The notes beneath the pieces were generated by a model. The model was not told the origin of the DNA. It saw only the letters and a list, made by a program, of their open reading frames with translations, and made no database searches. DNA of 64,000 nt from Trichomonas vaginalis G3 (lineage: Eukaryota > Parabasalia > Trichomonadida > Trichomonadidae): positions 5,179,797 to 5,243,796 of the forward strand of contig NC_067204.1 in the NCBI RefSeq assembly GCF_026262505.1, written 5' to 3'. Position 1 is the stretch's first letter, and each line of letters opens with the position of its first letter. A program made the position numbers and the translations under genes. This document shows positions 1-8,775 of this stretch, piece by piece.

Positions 1-13
1 TCTTCATTCGGTG

Positions 14-679
14 TCATTGAAATCGGTAAGTTTCGCGATAGAACCAATTTCTGTCAGATTTGTAAATCTTAGCAAGGTCGTAAAAGCTTTTGTTGTTTCT
101 TCTGACTAAATGCAACATAACCATATCTCTGTCTTCTTCATTTTCCATCTCTTCAGTATAAATCATATACTTATAGTTCTTTTCCTTTCCTTTTGGTACC
201 GAACGTGGTATTCTTTTCTGAAGGCTTTTGTCTTTTGCTTCAAGCTTGTTCTCTAGCTCTTCACGTTCTTGTCTATGAATTTCATCTAACATCATGAAAA
301 TATAACAAGCGTAACGAGGTGAAGCCCACATTGCAACAGCATTTACAAGAAGTCTATGTACATACCAACCTCTCAAACCATTTGGCAAATTTTTACGATT
401 TTCATAGAGTTTTGGCGACCCCGGAAAAAGTCGGGGTCGCTGTGCTTCGCTCAAAAGTTCTTTTGTCTGTTGGTTTTTGAACCAATCGTCTGTATGTTTG
501 GTATCTGGAGCAAAACATGCTGTCAAAATACTTTGCATTTGGTACATATCGTCTTTGACCGAACGAATGAGACGGAGTTGTTTGTTAAACTGAACCCACT
601 CGTATTCTTCATTTATGGCTTCATGAACGATAGCAGTTGTTGTGTTCTCTGATGTTGACATATCTGTCCTTACATACAA
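14..679 (-). CDS. KilA-N-related DNA-binding protein, element 1 copy
   Basis: A 221-aa protein whose second half carries the end of a KilA-N domain: the 'RGWYVHRLLVN..AMWASPRY' stretch (about residues 103-125) aligns with 'YVDPRLVNYIAMWASPKY' of the clear KilA-N protein at 38,220-38,882. KilA-N domains bind DNA and are common in large DNA viruses and Mavericks; the role here is not known. A perfect 9-bp stem palindrome (415-440) lies inside the coding region. The copy in element 2 (33,514-34,372) continues past this stop in another frame for some 50 codons, so this C-terminus (ending just inside the window) may result from an indel. Confidence 0.75.
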   Translation of the reverse strand: MYVRTDMSTSENTTTAIVHEAINEEYEWVQFNKQLRLIRSVKDDMYQMQSILTACFAPDTKHTDDWFKNQQTKELLSEAQRPRLFPGSPKLYENRKNLPNGLRGWYVHRLLVNAVAMWASPRYACYIFMMLDEIHRQEREELENKLEAKDKSLQKRIPRSVPKGKEKNYKYMIYTEEMENEEDRDMVMLHLVRRNNKSFYDLAKIYKSDRNWFYRETYRFQ

Positions 680-712
680 AATAAAAAAAATATTTTATAA
701 AAAATTAGCGTT
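671..712 (-). promoter_or_regulatory. AT-rich upstream box shared by element genes
   Basis: Just upstream of the start at 679 lies an A-run / AATATTTT / T-run box. Near-identical boxes stand directly upstream of the genes starting at 1,362, 3,436, 6,591, 12,778, 29,941, 31,204, 37,196 and 38,882. The repetition upstream of unrelated genes, always on the 5' side, suggests an element promoter rather than chance AT-richness. Function is inferred. Confidence 0.5.
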
Positions 713-749
713 ATTTTCTAACTTTCACAAAAGACCAAAAATAAACGCT

Positions 750-1362
750 TTACATGTATTTTTCAGCAACTTCGTCAAATAATTTTATAGCTTTATCTAT
801 CTCATCTACTTCAAACGTTTCTTTACCTTTTATGGGAGCACCATACATTTTCTCAAACTTTTCAAGTAGTTCTGTTTGCAGCTCTCATATCATTAGCAAA
901 CACAACCTTAACTCTATTGACTGTACTGTCATATCTTTGAGTTATATTATATGTTCTTCCTATCTTATATCTCTTTGTATTGAAGTCCTTCGGTTTCTGA
1001 ACGATGTAAAGTAAGCCTTCACTGCAACGTTCAGTATCGAATGAACCATATGTTATGAAGTTATATCCAACAACTGGGTCTAACCATAACAAAACTATTG
1101 GTATAAGACTTTTGTCGATGAGATATGCTGCAGTTCCATAGAATCTTACCGATATCATAAGCTCAGGATTTCTTGTCAAAATTTTCTGAGTAGAAGCATT
1201 TTTAACCCAGTCGTGGGATGTTTTCTTTCCAGATGGAGATATAATGTCTGACAAAGAATATTTGTTGTATTTCTTTGAGTATCTTACGTTTAAATCACCT
1301 ATTCTAACCACTTTGGTGTCATTGTCTATCTTTCTAACTGTTTCAAACTCAATGTTTGTCAT
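750..1362 (-). pseudogene. KilA-N-like/T5orf172 (GIY-YIG-like) protein, frameshifted
   Basis: The N-terminal half resembles a DNA-binding KilA-N/Bro-type domain. The C-terminal half has the T5orf172 pattern 'GLLYIVQ...YKIGRTYNITQRY' followed by 'NDMRAA', a fold related to GIY-YIG nucleases and found in virus and phage DNA-binding proteins. The reading frame breaks near position 880 (the twin at 34,461-35,079 has extra bases there, CAGCAG); translation resumes in another frame to a stop at 750 and would complete the domain. It stands head-to-tail with the KilA-N gene and has its own AT-rich box at 1,375-1,410. Either a recent pseudogene or an assembly indel. Confidence 0.7.
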
Positions 1363-1374
1363 TTTCTGTTCTTA

Positions 1375-1410
1375 CATACAAAATAAAAAAAATATTTTAC
1401 AAAAAACTAA
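1375..1410 (-). promoter_or_regulatory. AT-rich upstream box
   Basis: Same A-run / AATATTTT / T-run arrangement as at 671-712, immediately upstream of the T5orf172 gene start at 1,362. Inferred promoter. Confidence 0.45.
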
Positions 1411-1439
1411 CTTTATTTTTTCTATTTTGTATAAAAGAT

Positions 1440-2520
1440 ATGATTTCAGGGATTTTTTTACGAAGTGTTAAAGTTCTCTTCGTAAAAAAATAACAGTTAT
1501 ATAATGAAATTTAGTCATTTTTTCACGATTTCAGGGATTTTTTTGACGAAGTGTTAAAGTTCTCTTCGTAAAAAAATAACAGTTATATAATGAAATTTGG
1601 TCATTTTTTCACGATTTCAGGGATTTTTTTGACGAAGTGTTAAAGTTCTCTTCGTAAAAAAATAACAGTTATATAATGAAATTTAGTCATTTTTTCACGA
1701 TTTTCATGAGTTTTAGGCGACCAGGTTTTTTTCCCTACTCGCAATTTTTTACGATTTTCATGTATAAAAGATATGATTTCAGGGATTTTTTTGACGAAGT
1801 GTTAAAGTTCTCTTCGTAAAAAAATAACAGTTATATAATGAAATTTAGTCATTTTACTCAGACAAAAATATATTTTAGGTGTCACCAGGTCCCTCGGTCC
1901 CTCGGTCCCTCGGTCAACTAACATCTTTTTGAAAATGGTGACAACATGACATTTTGACAACAACACAGGAAATAAACTTCTTCGTATATGTTTTGTCAAA
2001 ACTTCATCGTCAATGTTTTGTCAAGACTTCTTCGTAATGAGCGTAAATCAGACAAAAATATATTTTAGGTGAAGAGGTGCGATCTCACCTCCTTTTTCAC
2101 CTCTTTTTTCACCTCTTGAATTTTCATGATTTCTTCGTATATGTTTTGTCAAAACTTCTTCGTACATGTTTTGTCAAGACTTCTTCGTATATGTTTTGTC
2201 ATGACTTCTTCATCGAAATGAGTGTAAATGTTTTGTCATGATTTCATCGTACATGTTTTGTCAAAACTTCTTCGTAATGAGCGTAAATCAGACAAAAATA
2301 TATTTTAGGTGAAGAGGTGCGATCTCACCTGTTTTTTCACCTGTTTTTTCACCTCTTGAATTTTGTATAAAAGATATGATTTCAGGGATTTTTTTGACGA
2401 AGTGTTAAAGTTCTCTTCGTAAAAAAATAACAGTTATATAATGAAATTTGGTCATTTTACTCAGCAAAAATATATTTTAGGTGAAGAGGTGCGATCTCAC
2501 CTCTTTTCTCACCTGTTTTT
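1440..2520. repeat. Intergenic repeat block with 86-bp tandem units and hairpins
   Basis: No gene is apparent. From 1,447 a unit beginning CAGGGATTTTTTT recurs at about 1,532, 1,618 and later (period 85-86 bp); each unit holds the hairpin ACGAAG...CTTCGT flanked by T and A runs. Other modules follow: a variable hairpin with conserved flank (1,695-1,760), a GGTCCCTC tandem (1,885-1,915), inverted copies of the 25-bp 'GACAAAACAT' repeat (1,985-2,290), and three GGTGA-word modules (2,062-2,112, 2,302-2,355, 2,478-2,520). The same modules recur in element 2. Confidence 0.8.
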
Positions 2521-2521
2521 T

Positions 2522-3436
2522 TCACAAGCGTTTTACATGAATTGTACGATGTATATTTGAAATTCTAAACAGTTTTGTAGCTTCTATTTCTTCTGTCAGT
2601 ATGTCAAAAGTTTTCACAATATTGAAAGTCTCTTTATATTTCTTCTTGACATCTGAAAGAAGGAAATCGTCAGCAGTTGGATAGTTTTTGTTCAGAAATT
2701 CTAACATGTCCATTTTATCTTCTGCTGGTTTCTCTACTTCTTTCTTTAAGTCAGCATAGTCGTTTCTCATTCTTTCTATCTCTTTGACGGAGTAGTTATA
2801 ATCTCTCATTGCTGCTTTACATTTAGAACATTGTGGGTTCATTTTAGCATTGTACATTGAAATTTGTCCTGCAAGTACAACTATAGCGTCAATGGTTTTC
2901 TTTAACTCAAAAGTTGCGGGTTTTATTTGTCCGTTCCATACCTTACCTCTTCTATCTTTATCTCTTATCTGCCATACACATTCAGCAACTAACGAAACAA
3001 AGTTGTCGTAGGTCTTAAATTCTTCAGATTTATATATGTCAGAGATGTTCTTATATACCATGTCGCAATCTTTGTCCATGACTTTGTGGTTGCAATGAAA
3101 TCCAAGAAACTCATAGTTTACCTTTCGTATGAACTTCTTTATTTCTACTGAGTCGGTTGGTCTGACTTCTATTTCATCGAATTCAGGAATAGTAAGCTTT
3201 TGTTGTTGTATTTCAGGTAGTTTAGGCAAATGGTCAATAATGTCCTGCATTTCATAAAGATATTCTTCATTTGTTTCATCTTTCGCACTACAGTCTAAAT
3301 CTCCTTGGAGAAGTTCCTGCTTTATCTTCTGGATTTCTGTTTCAAAAGTATATGAAGAAGGAATGAAGCTTTTCATCTCTACTAACATTGAAGTTGGGTT
3401 CATGACTAAAGAGTTTGGTGAAGTTGTTGCTAACAT
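2522..3436 (-). CDS. Conserved 304-aa element protein of unknown function
   Basis: An intact 304-aa protein present almost unchanged in element 2 (36,282-37,196), which supports it as a real gene. It is charged and largely helical, with a CSKCK cysteine pair near residue 210 and a Lys/Glu-rich coiled stretch after it ('KEIERMRNDYADLKKEVEK'). No catalytic motif was recognised. An AT-rich box lies at 3,445-3,475 directly upstream of the start. It sits alone between two repeat blocks, in the cargo part of the element. A regulatory or DNA-associated role would be a guess. Confidence 0.75.
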   Translation of the reverse strand: MLATTSPNSLVMNPTSMLVEMKSFIPSSYTFETEIQKIKQELLQGDLDCSAKDETNEEYLYEMQDIIDHLPKLPEIQQQKLTIPEFDEIEVRPTDSVEIKKFIRKVNYEFLGFHCNHKVMDKDCDMVYKNISDIYKSEEFKTYDNFVSLVAECVWQIRDKDRRGKVWNGQIKPATFELKKTIDAIVVLAGQISMYNAKMNPQCSKCKAAMRDYNYSVKEIERMRNDYADLKKEVEKPAEDKMDMLEFLNKNYPTADDFLLSDVKKKYKETFNIVKTFDILTEEIEATKLFRISNIHRTIHVKRL

Positions 3437-3479
3437 GTTCTTACAATAAAAATAAAAAATATTTTTTTAAAAAAACTAA

Positions 3480-4900
3480 CTTTATTTTTTATTTCGGGAA
3501 AATTCATGAGTTTTGGTTGAAAGAATACGGTGGAGCCAAAAGTGGCTCGACCTCAAAACAAGCATTTTATGAAGAATATAGCAACCGGAAGAAAACCGGC
3601 GGTTGCTTTTATACAAAATTCAACGGGTGACAAAACATATACGATGAAGTCATGACAAAACATGTACGATGAAACCTTGACAAAACATTTACGATGAAAC
3701 CTTGACAAAAACATATACGAAGAAGTCTTGACAAAACATATACGATGAAGAAGTCATGAAAATTCAAGAGGTGAAAAAACAGGTGAAAAAGGAGGTGAGA
3801 TCGCACCTCTTCACCTAAAATATATTTTTGTCTGATTTACACTCATTACGATGAAGAAGTCTTGACAAAAACATATACGAAGAAGTCTTGACAAAACATA
3901 TACGAAGAAGAAGTCTTGACAAAACATTTACGATGAAACCTTGACATTTTCCTGGACTGTTGTCAAAATGTCATGTTGTCACACTTTTTCAGAGAAGTTA
4001 AAATGACCGAGGGACCGAGGGACCGAGGGACCTGGTGACACCTTCAGTTCTTCAAAACATGTACGAAGAAGTCTTGACAAAACATGTACGAAGAAGTCTT
4101 GACAAAACATATACGAAGATGAAGTCATGACAAAACATATACGATGAAGAAGTCTTGACAAAAACATATACGATGAAGAAGTCATGACAAAACATATACG
4201 ATGAAGAAGTCATGACAAAACATATACGATGAAACCTTGACAAAACATATACGATGAAACCTTGACAAAACATATACGAAGAAGTCTTGACAAAACATTT
4301 ACGATGAAGTCATGACAAAACATATACGAAGAAATCTTGACAAAACATGTACGATGAAGTCATGACAAAACATATACGAAGAAGTCATGACAAAACATTT
4401 ACGTTCATGTTTGACAAAAACATTTACGATGAAGTCTTGACAAAACATGTACGAAGAAGAAGTTTATTTCCTGGACTGTTGTCAAAATGTCATGTTGTCA
4501 CCATTTTCAAAAAGATGTTAGTTGACCGAGGGACCCCTTCAGTAAACATCTCATTTTAACTCACTTTTTTTCTATCTTAAGGAAATTCATGAAAATTCAA
4601 CGATGTTAGAAAAAATGTTAGAAAACGTGTTAGATCTAACATGCTAACATAAACTTTATTTTTGGTTCATTTACACTCGTTACGATGAAGAAGTCTTGAC
4701 ATTTTCCCGACTGTTGTCAAAATGTCATGTTGTCACCATTTTCAAAAAGATGTTAGTTGACCGAGGGACCGAGGGACCCCTTCAGTAAACATCTCATTTT
4801 AACTCACTTTTTTTCTATCTTAAGGAAATTCATGAAAATTCAACGGGTGAAAAAAGAGGTGAAAAAGGAGGTGAGATCGCACCACTTCACCTAAAAGTAT
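3480..4900. repeat. Intergenic array of 25-bp repeats, GACCGAGG tandems and GGTGA modules
   Basis: No gene. Dozens of imperfect copies of a ~25-bp unit (GACAAAACATATACGAAGAAG type, with T/A and GAT/GAA variants) fill 3,630-4,460. GGGACCGAG tandems follow a conserved lead-in (TTGTCAAAATGTCATG) at about 3,960-4,040, 4,475-4,540 and 4,700-4,790. GGTGA-word modules occur at 3,768-3,822 and 4,848-4,890, and a TGTTAG version at 4,600-4,655. Short open frames across this block are translations of the repeats. Confidence 0.85.
3520..3625. repeat. Captured KilA-N gene segment with degenerate palindrome
   Basis: This non-coding stretch repeats the segment of the KilA-N gene around 38,640-38,700 in inverted orientation, including the motif AGAATAT, the arms AACCG...CGGTT (3,583-3,604) and the TTTATACAAAATTC tail. 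The inner palindrome differs from the gene. A second small hairpin (GAGCCA/TGGCTC) precedes it. Confidence 0.7.
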
Positions 4901-4903
4901 TTT

Positions 4904-5764
4904 TCAATACTTTTTCAGCACTTTTCCGTAGTTGTATATGAAAGACAATTCGAGATAAAAGTCATAGTACAATGGTATTATATGCTGCACACCATTTGTT
5001 GTGAACCAAACTTGAAAGTCAGAGAAACTGTTACTAGGTGGTTCGTAGAATTTAGAAGCAAAGTCATAAACGTCCTTACCAATACATAGAAAACTATTGT
5101 TGCTTGAACTGAAACTTGCATGACACATAACATTTTGAGGGTCAAACACGTTTCTATAAACCATCAAATCTGCTGGTGGAAGTATAAATTGAAATGGACC
5201 ATCTGGTGGTAATGGTTCGTTCTGGTTTAGTAACCGAAGAAATTGTGCCCAAGAACGTTTGTCTACTTTCCAAAATAAAAACTCTGTATCTCTTGGAGGG
5301 TTAATTTCAATCTTTTGAAATGAAACGGTTGAGTTCATCTTGTCATATTCTAGTTTCAGATAGTATGTTCCATTTAGTAAAGAGTCGTATTTTTCTTGAA
5401 ATTCCCAATAGTATTTGTTTATTTGAGTTTGAAAGTCATTTAGAGTTTTCTCAAGACTTTCGTCTGAACGAACTGTAAAGATCCTCATTTCATCAAATTT
5501 GTCTATTAGACCATCAGAACCTTTATACTGCCCATGAAAATATACTGCGAACATAAATGCGTTAGTTCTATTTGAAAACAAAACTCTTCTAAATCCTATT
5601 GCCTTTGCATCTGAAGGACTTTGAAGCCAACGAATTGGATAGTCAAACCTGTATGAACGGGATGAAATTTCCTCATCTGAAATAGTCCTACCAGCATTTG
5701 TAAAGATATAGTCTAATGGTTTTGTATCTGCTACTTTTGTTCTTTGTTTTTCAACCTGAAGCAT
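4904..5764 (-). CDS. Putative minor-capsid-type structural protein
   Basis: A 286-aa protein, nearly identical to 39,198-40,058 and clearly related to the products of 43,905-44,754 and, more distantly, 49,685-50,461. Conserved stations are 'YRFDYP.RWL', 'KAIGFRR' near residues 42-60, and 'CHASFS...NSFLCI...YEPPS' followed by 'DFQVWFTT' near residues 215-255. It looks beta-rich without a signal peptide. Presence in every element here, including a diverged one next to a packaging ATPase, fits a core virion protein; Polintons carry a single-jelly-roll minor capsid (penton) protein of about this size. The capsid assignment is inference; another structural role is possible. Confidence 0.6.
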   Translation of the reverse strand: MLQVEKQRTKVADTKPLDYIFTNAGRTISDEEISSRSYRFDYPIRWLQSPSDAKAIGFRRVLFSNRTNAFMFAVYFHGQYKGSDGLIDKFDEMRIFTVRSDESLEKTLNDFQTQINKYYWEFQEKYDSLLNGTYYLKLEYDKMNSTVSFQKIEINPPRDTEFLFWKVDKRSWAQFLRLLNQNEPLPPDGPFQFILPPADLMVYRNVFDPQNVMCHASFSSSNNSFLCIGKDVYDFASKFYEPPSNSFSDFQVWFTTNGVQHIIPLYYDFYLELSFIYNYGKVLKKY

Positions 5765-5789
5765 TTAATATATGTAAAAATATATTGTT

Positions 5790-6365
5790 TTAAAATGGTA
5801 TGCCATATAGCTTCTTGAATTTGTTAAGAAGTATTTGAACGTATTTTCCATCTGTATCTCTAGTGTTTACATAAGCATAGCCTTCCTTAGTAAAATATAC
5901 TTGTAATTTCCTATAGTTTACGCCGGTATAAAAGTAGAAAGAGTCTTGTTCTTCGCTATAGTAGTAAAACTCAAACGTATGCTTGCCATAGTCTGTAATT
6001 TCAATTGTTTCATCTTCTAGTTCGTCGACAAATTCGAATACAATATCTCCAATTTTGCTTTTGTTCTTATTGTTTTCAGAACGAGTGACCCAACGTAAGT
6101 TTTCAAGTCTATTGTCGTTTCTTATACGGTTTATATGGTCTACAAAGGGTAAATTGTTAGGATTCAGTATAAAATGAGTTGCAATGACAACATGTTTAAG
6201 ATAGTGTTTTCCACCCATCTTCATAATAGCATATCCGTCATTTCGCTCCCATTCGCTTAAAACTCTTTTTGTCTTTTTGTTTCTGACTTCAAATGACTCA
6301 CAACAGTGAATTTCATATTTCTCATCTAACAAACAAGTTTCCTTCAACTTGAGGTTCACTAACAT
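5790..6365 (-). CDS. HNH endonuclease (HNH_3 type) with extra C-terminal domain
   Basis: A 191-aa protein with an HNH_3-like core at about residues 55-100: 'HVVIATHFILNP' followed by 'VDHINRIRNDNRLENLRW' and 'RSEN'. This is the metal-dependent nuclease motif seen in homing endonucleases and phage HNH proteins. The last ~80 residues form an unrecognised domain. The start overlaps the upstream small gene (6,322-6,591) by 44 bp in another frame; the two may be one gene with an indel, the upstream part acting as a DNA-binding module. Element 2 has lost this gene except for a ~30-bp scar (about 40,100-40,135), consistent with dispensable, mobile cargo. Confidence 0.8.
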   Translation of the reverse strand: MLVNLKLKETCLLDEKYEIHCCESFEVRNKKTKRVLSEWERNDGYAIMKMGGKHYLKHVVIATHFILNPNNLPFVDHINRIRNDNRLENLRWVTRSENNKNKSKIGDIVFEFVDELEDETIEITDYGKHTFEFYYYSEEQDSFYFYTGVNYRKLQVYFTKEGYAYVNTRDTDGKYVQILLNKFKKLYGIPF

Positions 6366-6591
6366 CGAAAGGCATGTCCATAAGACGTTCTTCTTCTAAC
6401 CTCTCTAGTCTGTTTGGATAATTGGCACGTGCTGTTTCCAAATCCATTTCGTAGCGAAGACCAGACAATTTGTCATAGACTTTTATGGGTCTTCCCTTCC
6501 TATATTTAAAATTCTTCGAAACTCTCCAACCATATCTTTGTAACTCTGCTTTTATTCTAGCAGATTTTCTATCCATTCTATATGGGGGCAT
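6322..6591 (-). CDS. Small basic protein upstream of and overlapping HNH gene
   Basis: An 89-aa, Arg/Lys-rich protein ('MDRKSARIKAELQRYGW', 'KGRPIKVYDKLSG'), not recognised. It has the AT-rich upstream box (6,596-6,624). It is absent from element 2 together with the HNH gene, so the two move as a unit. It may be the N-terminal half of a single HNH protein broken by an indel near 6,350, or a separate translationally coupled gene. Confidence 0.5.
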   Translation of the reverse strand: MPPYRMDRKSARIKAELQRYGWRVSKNFKYRKGRPIKVYDKLSGLRYEMDLETARANYPNRLERLEEERLMDMPFDVSEPQVEGNLFVR

Positions 6592-6624
6592 TTTTATAAA
6601 AATAAAAAAAAATATTTTTTTTCT

Positions 6625-7208
6625 TTACTTTACATAACCGCCTGAAGCCATAAGTCTTTGACGCCAACCCATACCAGCTAATGAAGGTTGACTTGGTTTA
6701 GTTTGGAAACTAAACTTTGGTTTTGGTTTATCTTCAGTTTTTGGTTTTTCTTCTTCTATCGGTTTTTCGTCACTTTTCGGTTCCGCTGACTTTACCTCAC
6801 TTGCAGGAATAGTTGTGTCGTCAACATCTTCATAAATATCATATGCCATTTGTTTTTGTTTCCTTTCAACTTTTTGTGTTTGTTGTAAAGTTTAGAATAT
6901 TTCGACTCTAAGTCAATGAGATGTTCTATAATGAACTGTTGGTCAGTGAAGTAAACTTTTCCATCTGTTGTCTCGAAAGCTCCTTCAGACTTCAATATTT
7001 TATTTGTGAGAGTCTGTTTCTTTTTTGAGATACTAGCCGTTCCATTTTTATGAAAAGTGACTTTGTAGTTAGGGTTTGTATTTCCAGACCTGGCACTTTC
7101 TATTATTGAATTTTTCTCTTCATCTGTAAGTTCTTTGACAGGTTTTGACAATGGTTCTGAACTTTTTGTTTGTGGTGTCAAATCTACCGTTTCAACTTCT
7201 TCGGTCAT
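6625..7208 (-). pseudogene. 194-aa-type element protein, one frameshift
   Basis: Two overlapping frames (6,792-7,208 and 6,625-6,849) together match the intact 194-aa protein at 40,194-40,778. The shift lies near 6,860, where element 2 has one extra T. The protein has an acidic, Lys-rich N-terminus, a central coiled stretch, a Lys/Pro/Glu-rich linker, and a short conserved C-terminus ('GMGWRQRLMASG'). Function unknown; its position in a minus-strand run with small virion-type genes suggests a structural or scaffold role. Confidence 0.65.
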
Positions 7209-7226
7209 TTCATCTCAGTAAAAATT

Positions 7227-7379
7227 TTAGTTTGGTTTGTTTTCAACTGGTTGTTGTTGTTTTTTAAGTCGGTCTAAAACTTCCTGAGGTATAGGAAGAA
7301 CTTGACAAACACGTTGTGTAACTGCTGGAAGTCGACAAATCCATCTTGAACCCATTTGTCTCAATGCTGTATTGTTCAT
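7227..7379 (-). CDS. 50-aa small element protein
   Basis: A short frame encoding 50 residues beginning MNNTALRQMGSRW, with 'LPAVTQRVCQVLPIPQEV' and a Gln/Lys tail. It lies between the 194-aa-type gene and the 133-aa gene with ~19-bp spacers, and the leader TTTACTGAGATGAA is the same as that of the next gene (7,208). It is conserved in element 2, where loss of one A moves the C-terminus into another frame (40,775-40,948). Conservation and spacing support a real gene; role unknown. Confidence 0.6.
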   Translation of the reverse strand: MNNTALRQMGSRWICRLPAVTQRVCQVLPIPQEVLDRLKKQQQPVENKPN

Positions 7380-7398
7380 TTCATCTCAGTAAAAAACT

Positions 7399-7800
7399 TT
7401 ACATTCCCCACGTTTGAGGCGGTTGAGGTTGGTTATTGTTTACCCATTGTTGTGCATGGTTATATCCTCTGTTAAAGAATCTTTCACCTTGGTCCATATA
7501 GTGTCCTGCTTGGTTATAGTAGTCATTTGCTTTGTTATAATAGTTTCCTGCTTGTCTTCCTACATTGTCCATCCATCCTTGAACTTTTCCTCTTGTTTCA
7601 GGATTTGGAATAAGATTTGTTGCATCTCGTGCTACCTCCCAACCTTTCTGTACAGTTTGTATAATAGGTTGTGCTTTCTCTTTAAGTATACCTAATGTAC
7701 TCAAAATCTTCCTTCCAACTCCAAATACACCTCTGGCTATTGTTCCCACTGCGGGTAAAAATCTGGATGCAACTCCTGCTAACGCGCCAAATAAACCCAT
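7399..7800 (-). CDS. Glycine-rich amphipathic virion-type protein, 133 aa
   Basis: The first ~45 residues are hydrophobic/amphipathic and Gly-rich ('MGLFGALAGVASRFLPAVG', 'FGVGRKILSTLG'), the middle has Tyr/Asn/Gln repeats (YYNKANDYYNQAGHYMDQG) and the end is Pro/Gln-rich. This pattern resembles small membrane-active or core proteins of non-enveloped dsDNA viruses (compare adenovirus pVI in general design); that parallel is inference. The start is 16 bp from the divergently transcribed integrase, so the two must share a very compact promoter. Intact in both elements. Confidence 0.65.
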   Translation of the reverse strand: MGLFGALAGVASRFLPAVGTIARGVFGVGRKILSTLGILKEKAQPIIQTVQKGWEVARDATNLIPNPETRGKVQGWMDNVGRQAGNYYNKANDYYNQAGHYMDQGERFFNRGYNHAQQWVNNNQPQPPQTWGM

Positions 7801-7816
7801 TTCTTATGGTTAAAAA

Positions 7817-8775
7817 ATGACGAATCCGAACAAGGACCCCTATGTTTCTAAAGCGACAAAGAAAGCACTCATGGTAAAAATCTTTAGTTCAACACCAAAT
7901 GCTTGGTTTATGGATATCTTGGAAAACATTCCGAGGTATAGAGAAGATGGACCACCATACTGGCTAATATTTGTCGGTCAAAACACAAGATACTGTGAAG
8001 CCATACCATTACAGTCCAAAAATATTTTAGATATCTTAGCAGCTTTGACAATATTTGTTGACAAATACCATCCAACAAAACTGACATCTGACTGTGAAAG
8101 TTCTTTCAAATCAGACGATGTAAAAAACTATCTGCGTTCAAAAAATGTAAACCAATATTTCATTGTCGACCAAAACCATTCTGCTCTTGGTGTCATTGAC
8201 GGTTGTATAAAATGTTAAGAGACTTAAACCAACCACAAGGTGGTGAAGCAAATGAAATGTCATATGACGACAAGTATAGACACTTCTCCATGGCAAAGAT
8301 GAGACAAGTTTTAAATATTTACAATAGCCGTAAACAAAAAGGTTTGGGAAACCATTCCCCCGAAGAAATGAAAAACAACCCTGACTTAGAGAAAGACTAT
8401 ATATTTAATAATTTAGTCAAAAGAGACAAACAAGAAAGAATGCCGGGCTTCAAACTTCAGAAAGGTGACAAAGTAAAAATAGAAATACCTAAACGCGACC
8501 CATATGAAAATACTATTGACTATGACAACAATGGGAACTCGACAGGTACTCACGTTCGTGTTCGTAAAAATAGAAGAAAGTATACAAGAGAATATTATGA
8601 AGTTTTAGGCAAACATGGCAAAATGTACACACTGCAAGCAGAAGATAAAACTACTATTGCCAGACCTCGTTTCAAACTTGTTAAGGTTCAAGGTGGTATA
8701 CTTTCAAAGACAGTTCCTAACAAATATAAGACAACTCCTGACGAATATGCTAAAGAAGTTGAAAATGACGACTAA
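7817..8775 (+). pseudogene. Retrovirus-like (c-type) integrase, frameshifted
   Basis: Same protein as the intact 319-aa integrase at 41,386-42,345, but one A is missing in an A-run at about 8,209-8,213 (element 2 has five, here four), which splits the frame. The second part runs to the stop at 8,775. The catalytic core and the C-terminal SH3-like part are otherwise preserved, so the lesion could be recent or a base-calling error. It overlaps the convergent fibre gene by 4 bp at the stops. Confidence 0.85.

Noticed and set aside
3980-4060. Possible CRISPR-like array in the GACCGAGG and 25-bp repeats
   Set aside because: Units are contiguous or irregular, with no unique constant-length spacers and no cas genes; the genome is eukaryotic.
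3609-4273. Overlapping Cys/Ser/Tyr-rich minus-strand frames (MFCQGFIVYVLS type)
   Set aside because: They translate the 25-bp GACAAAACAT repeat; repeat length and indels explain the open frames.
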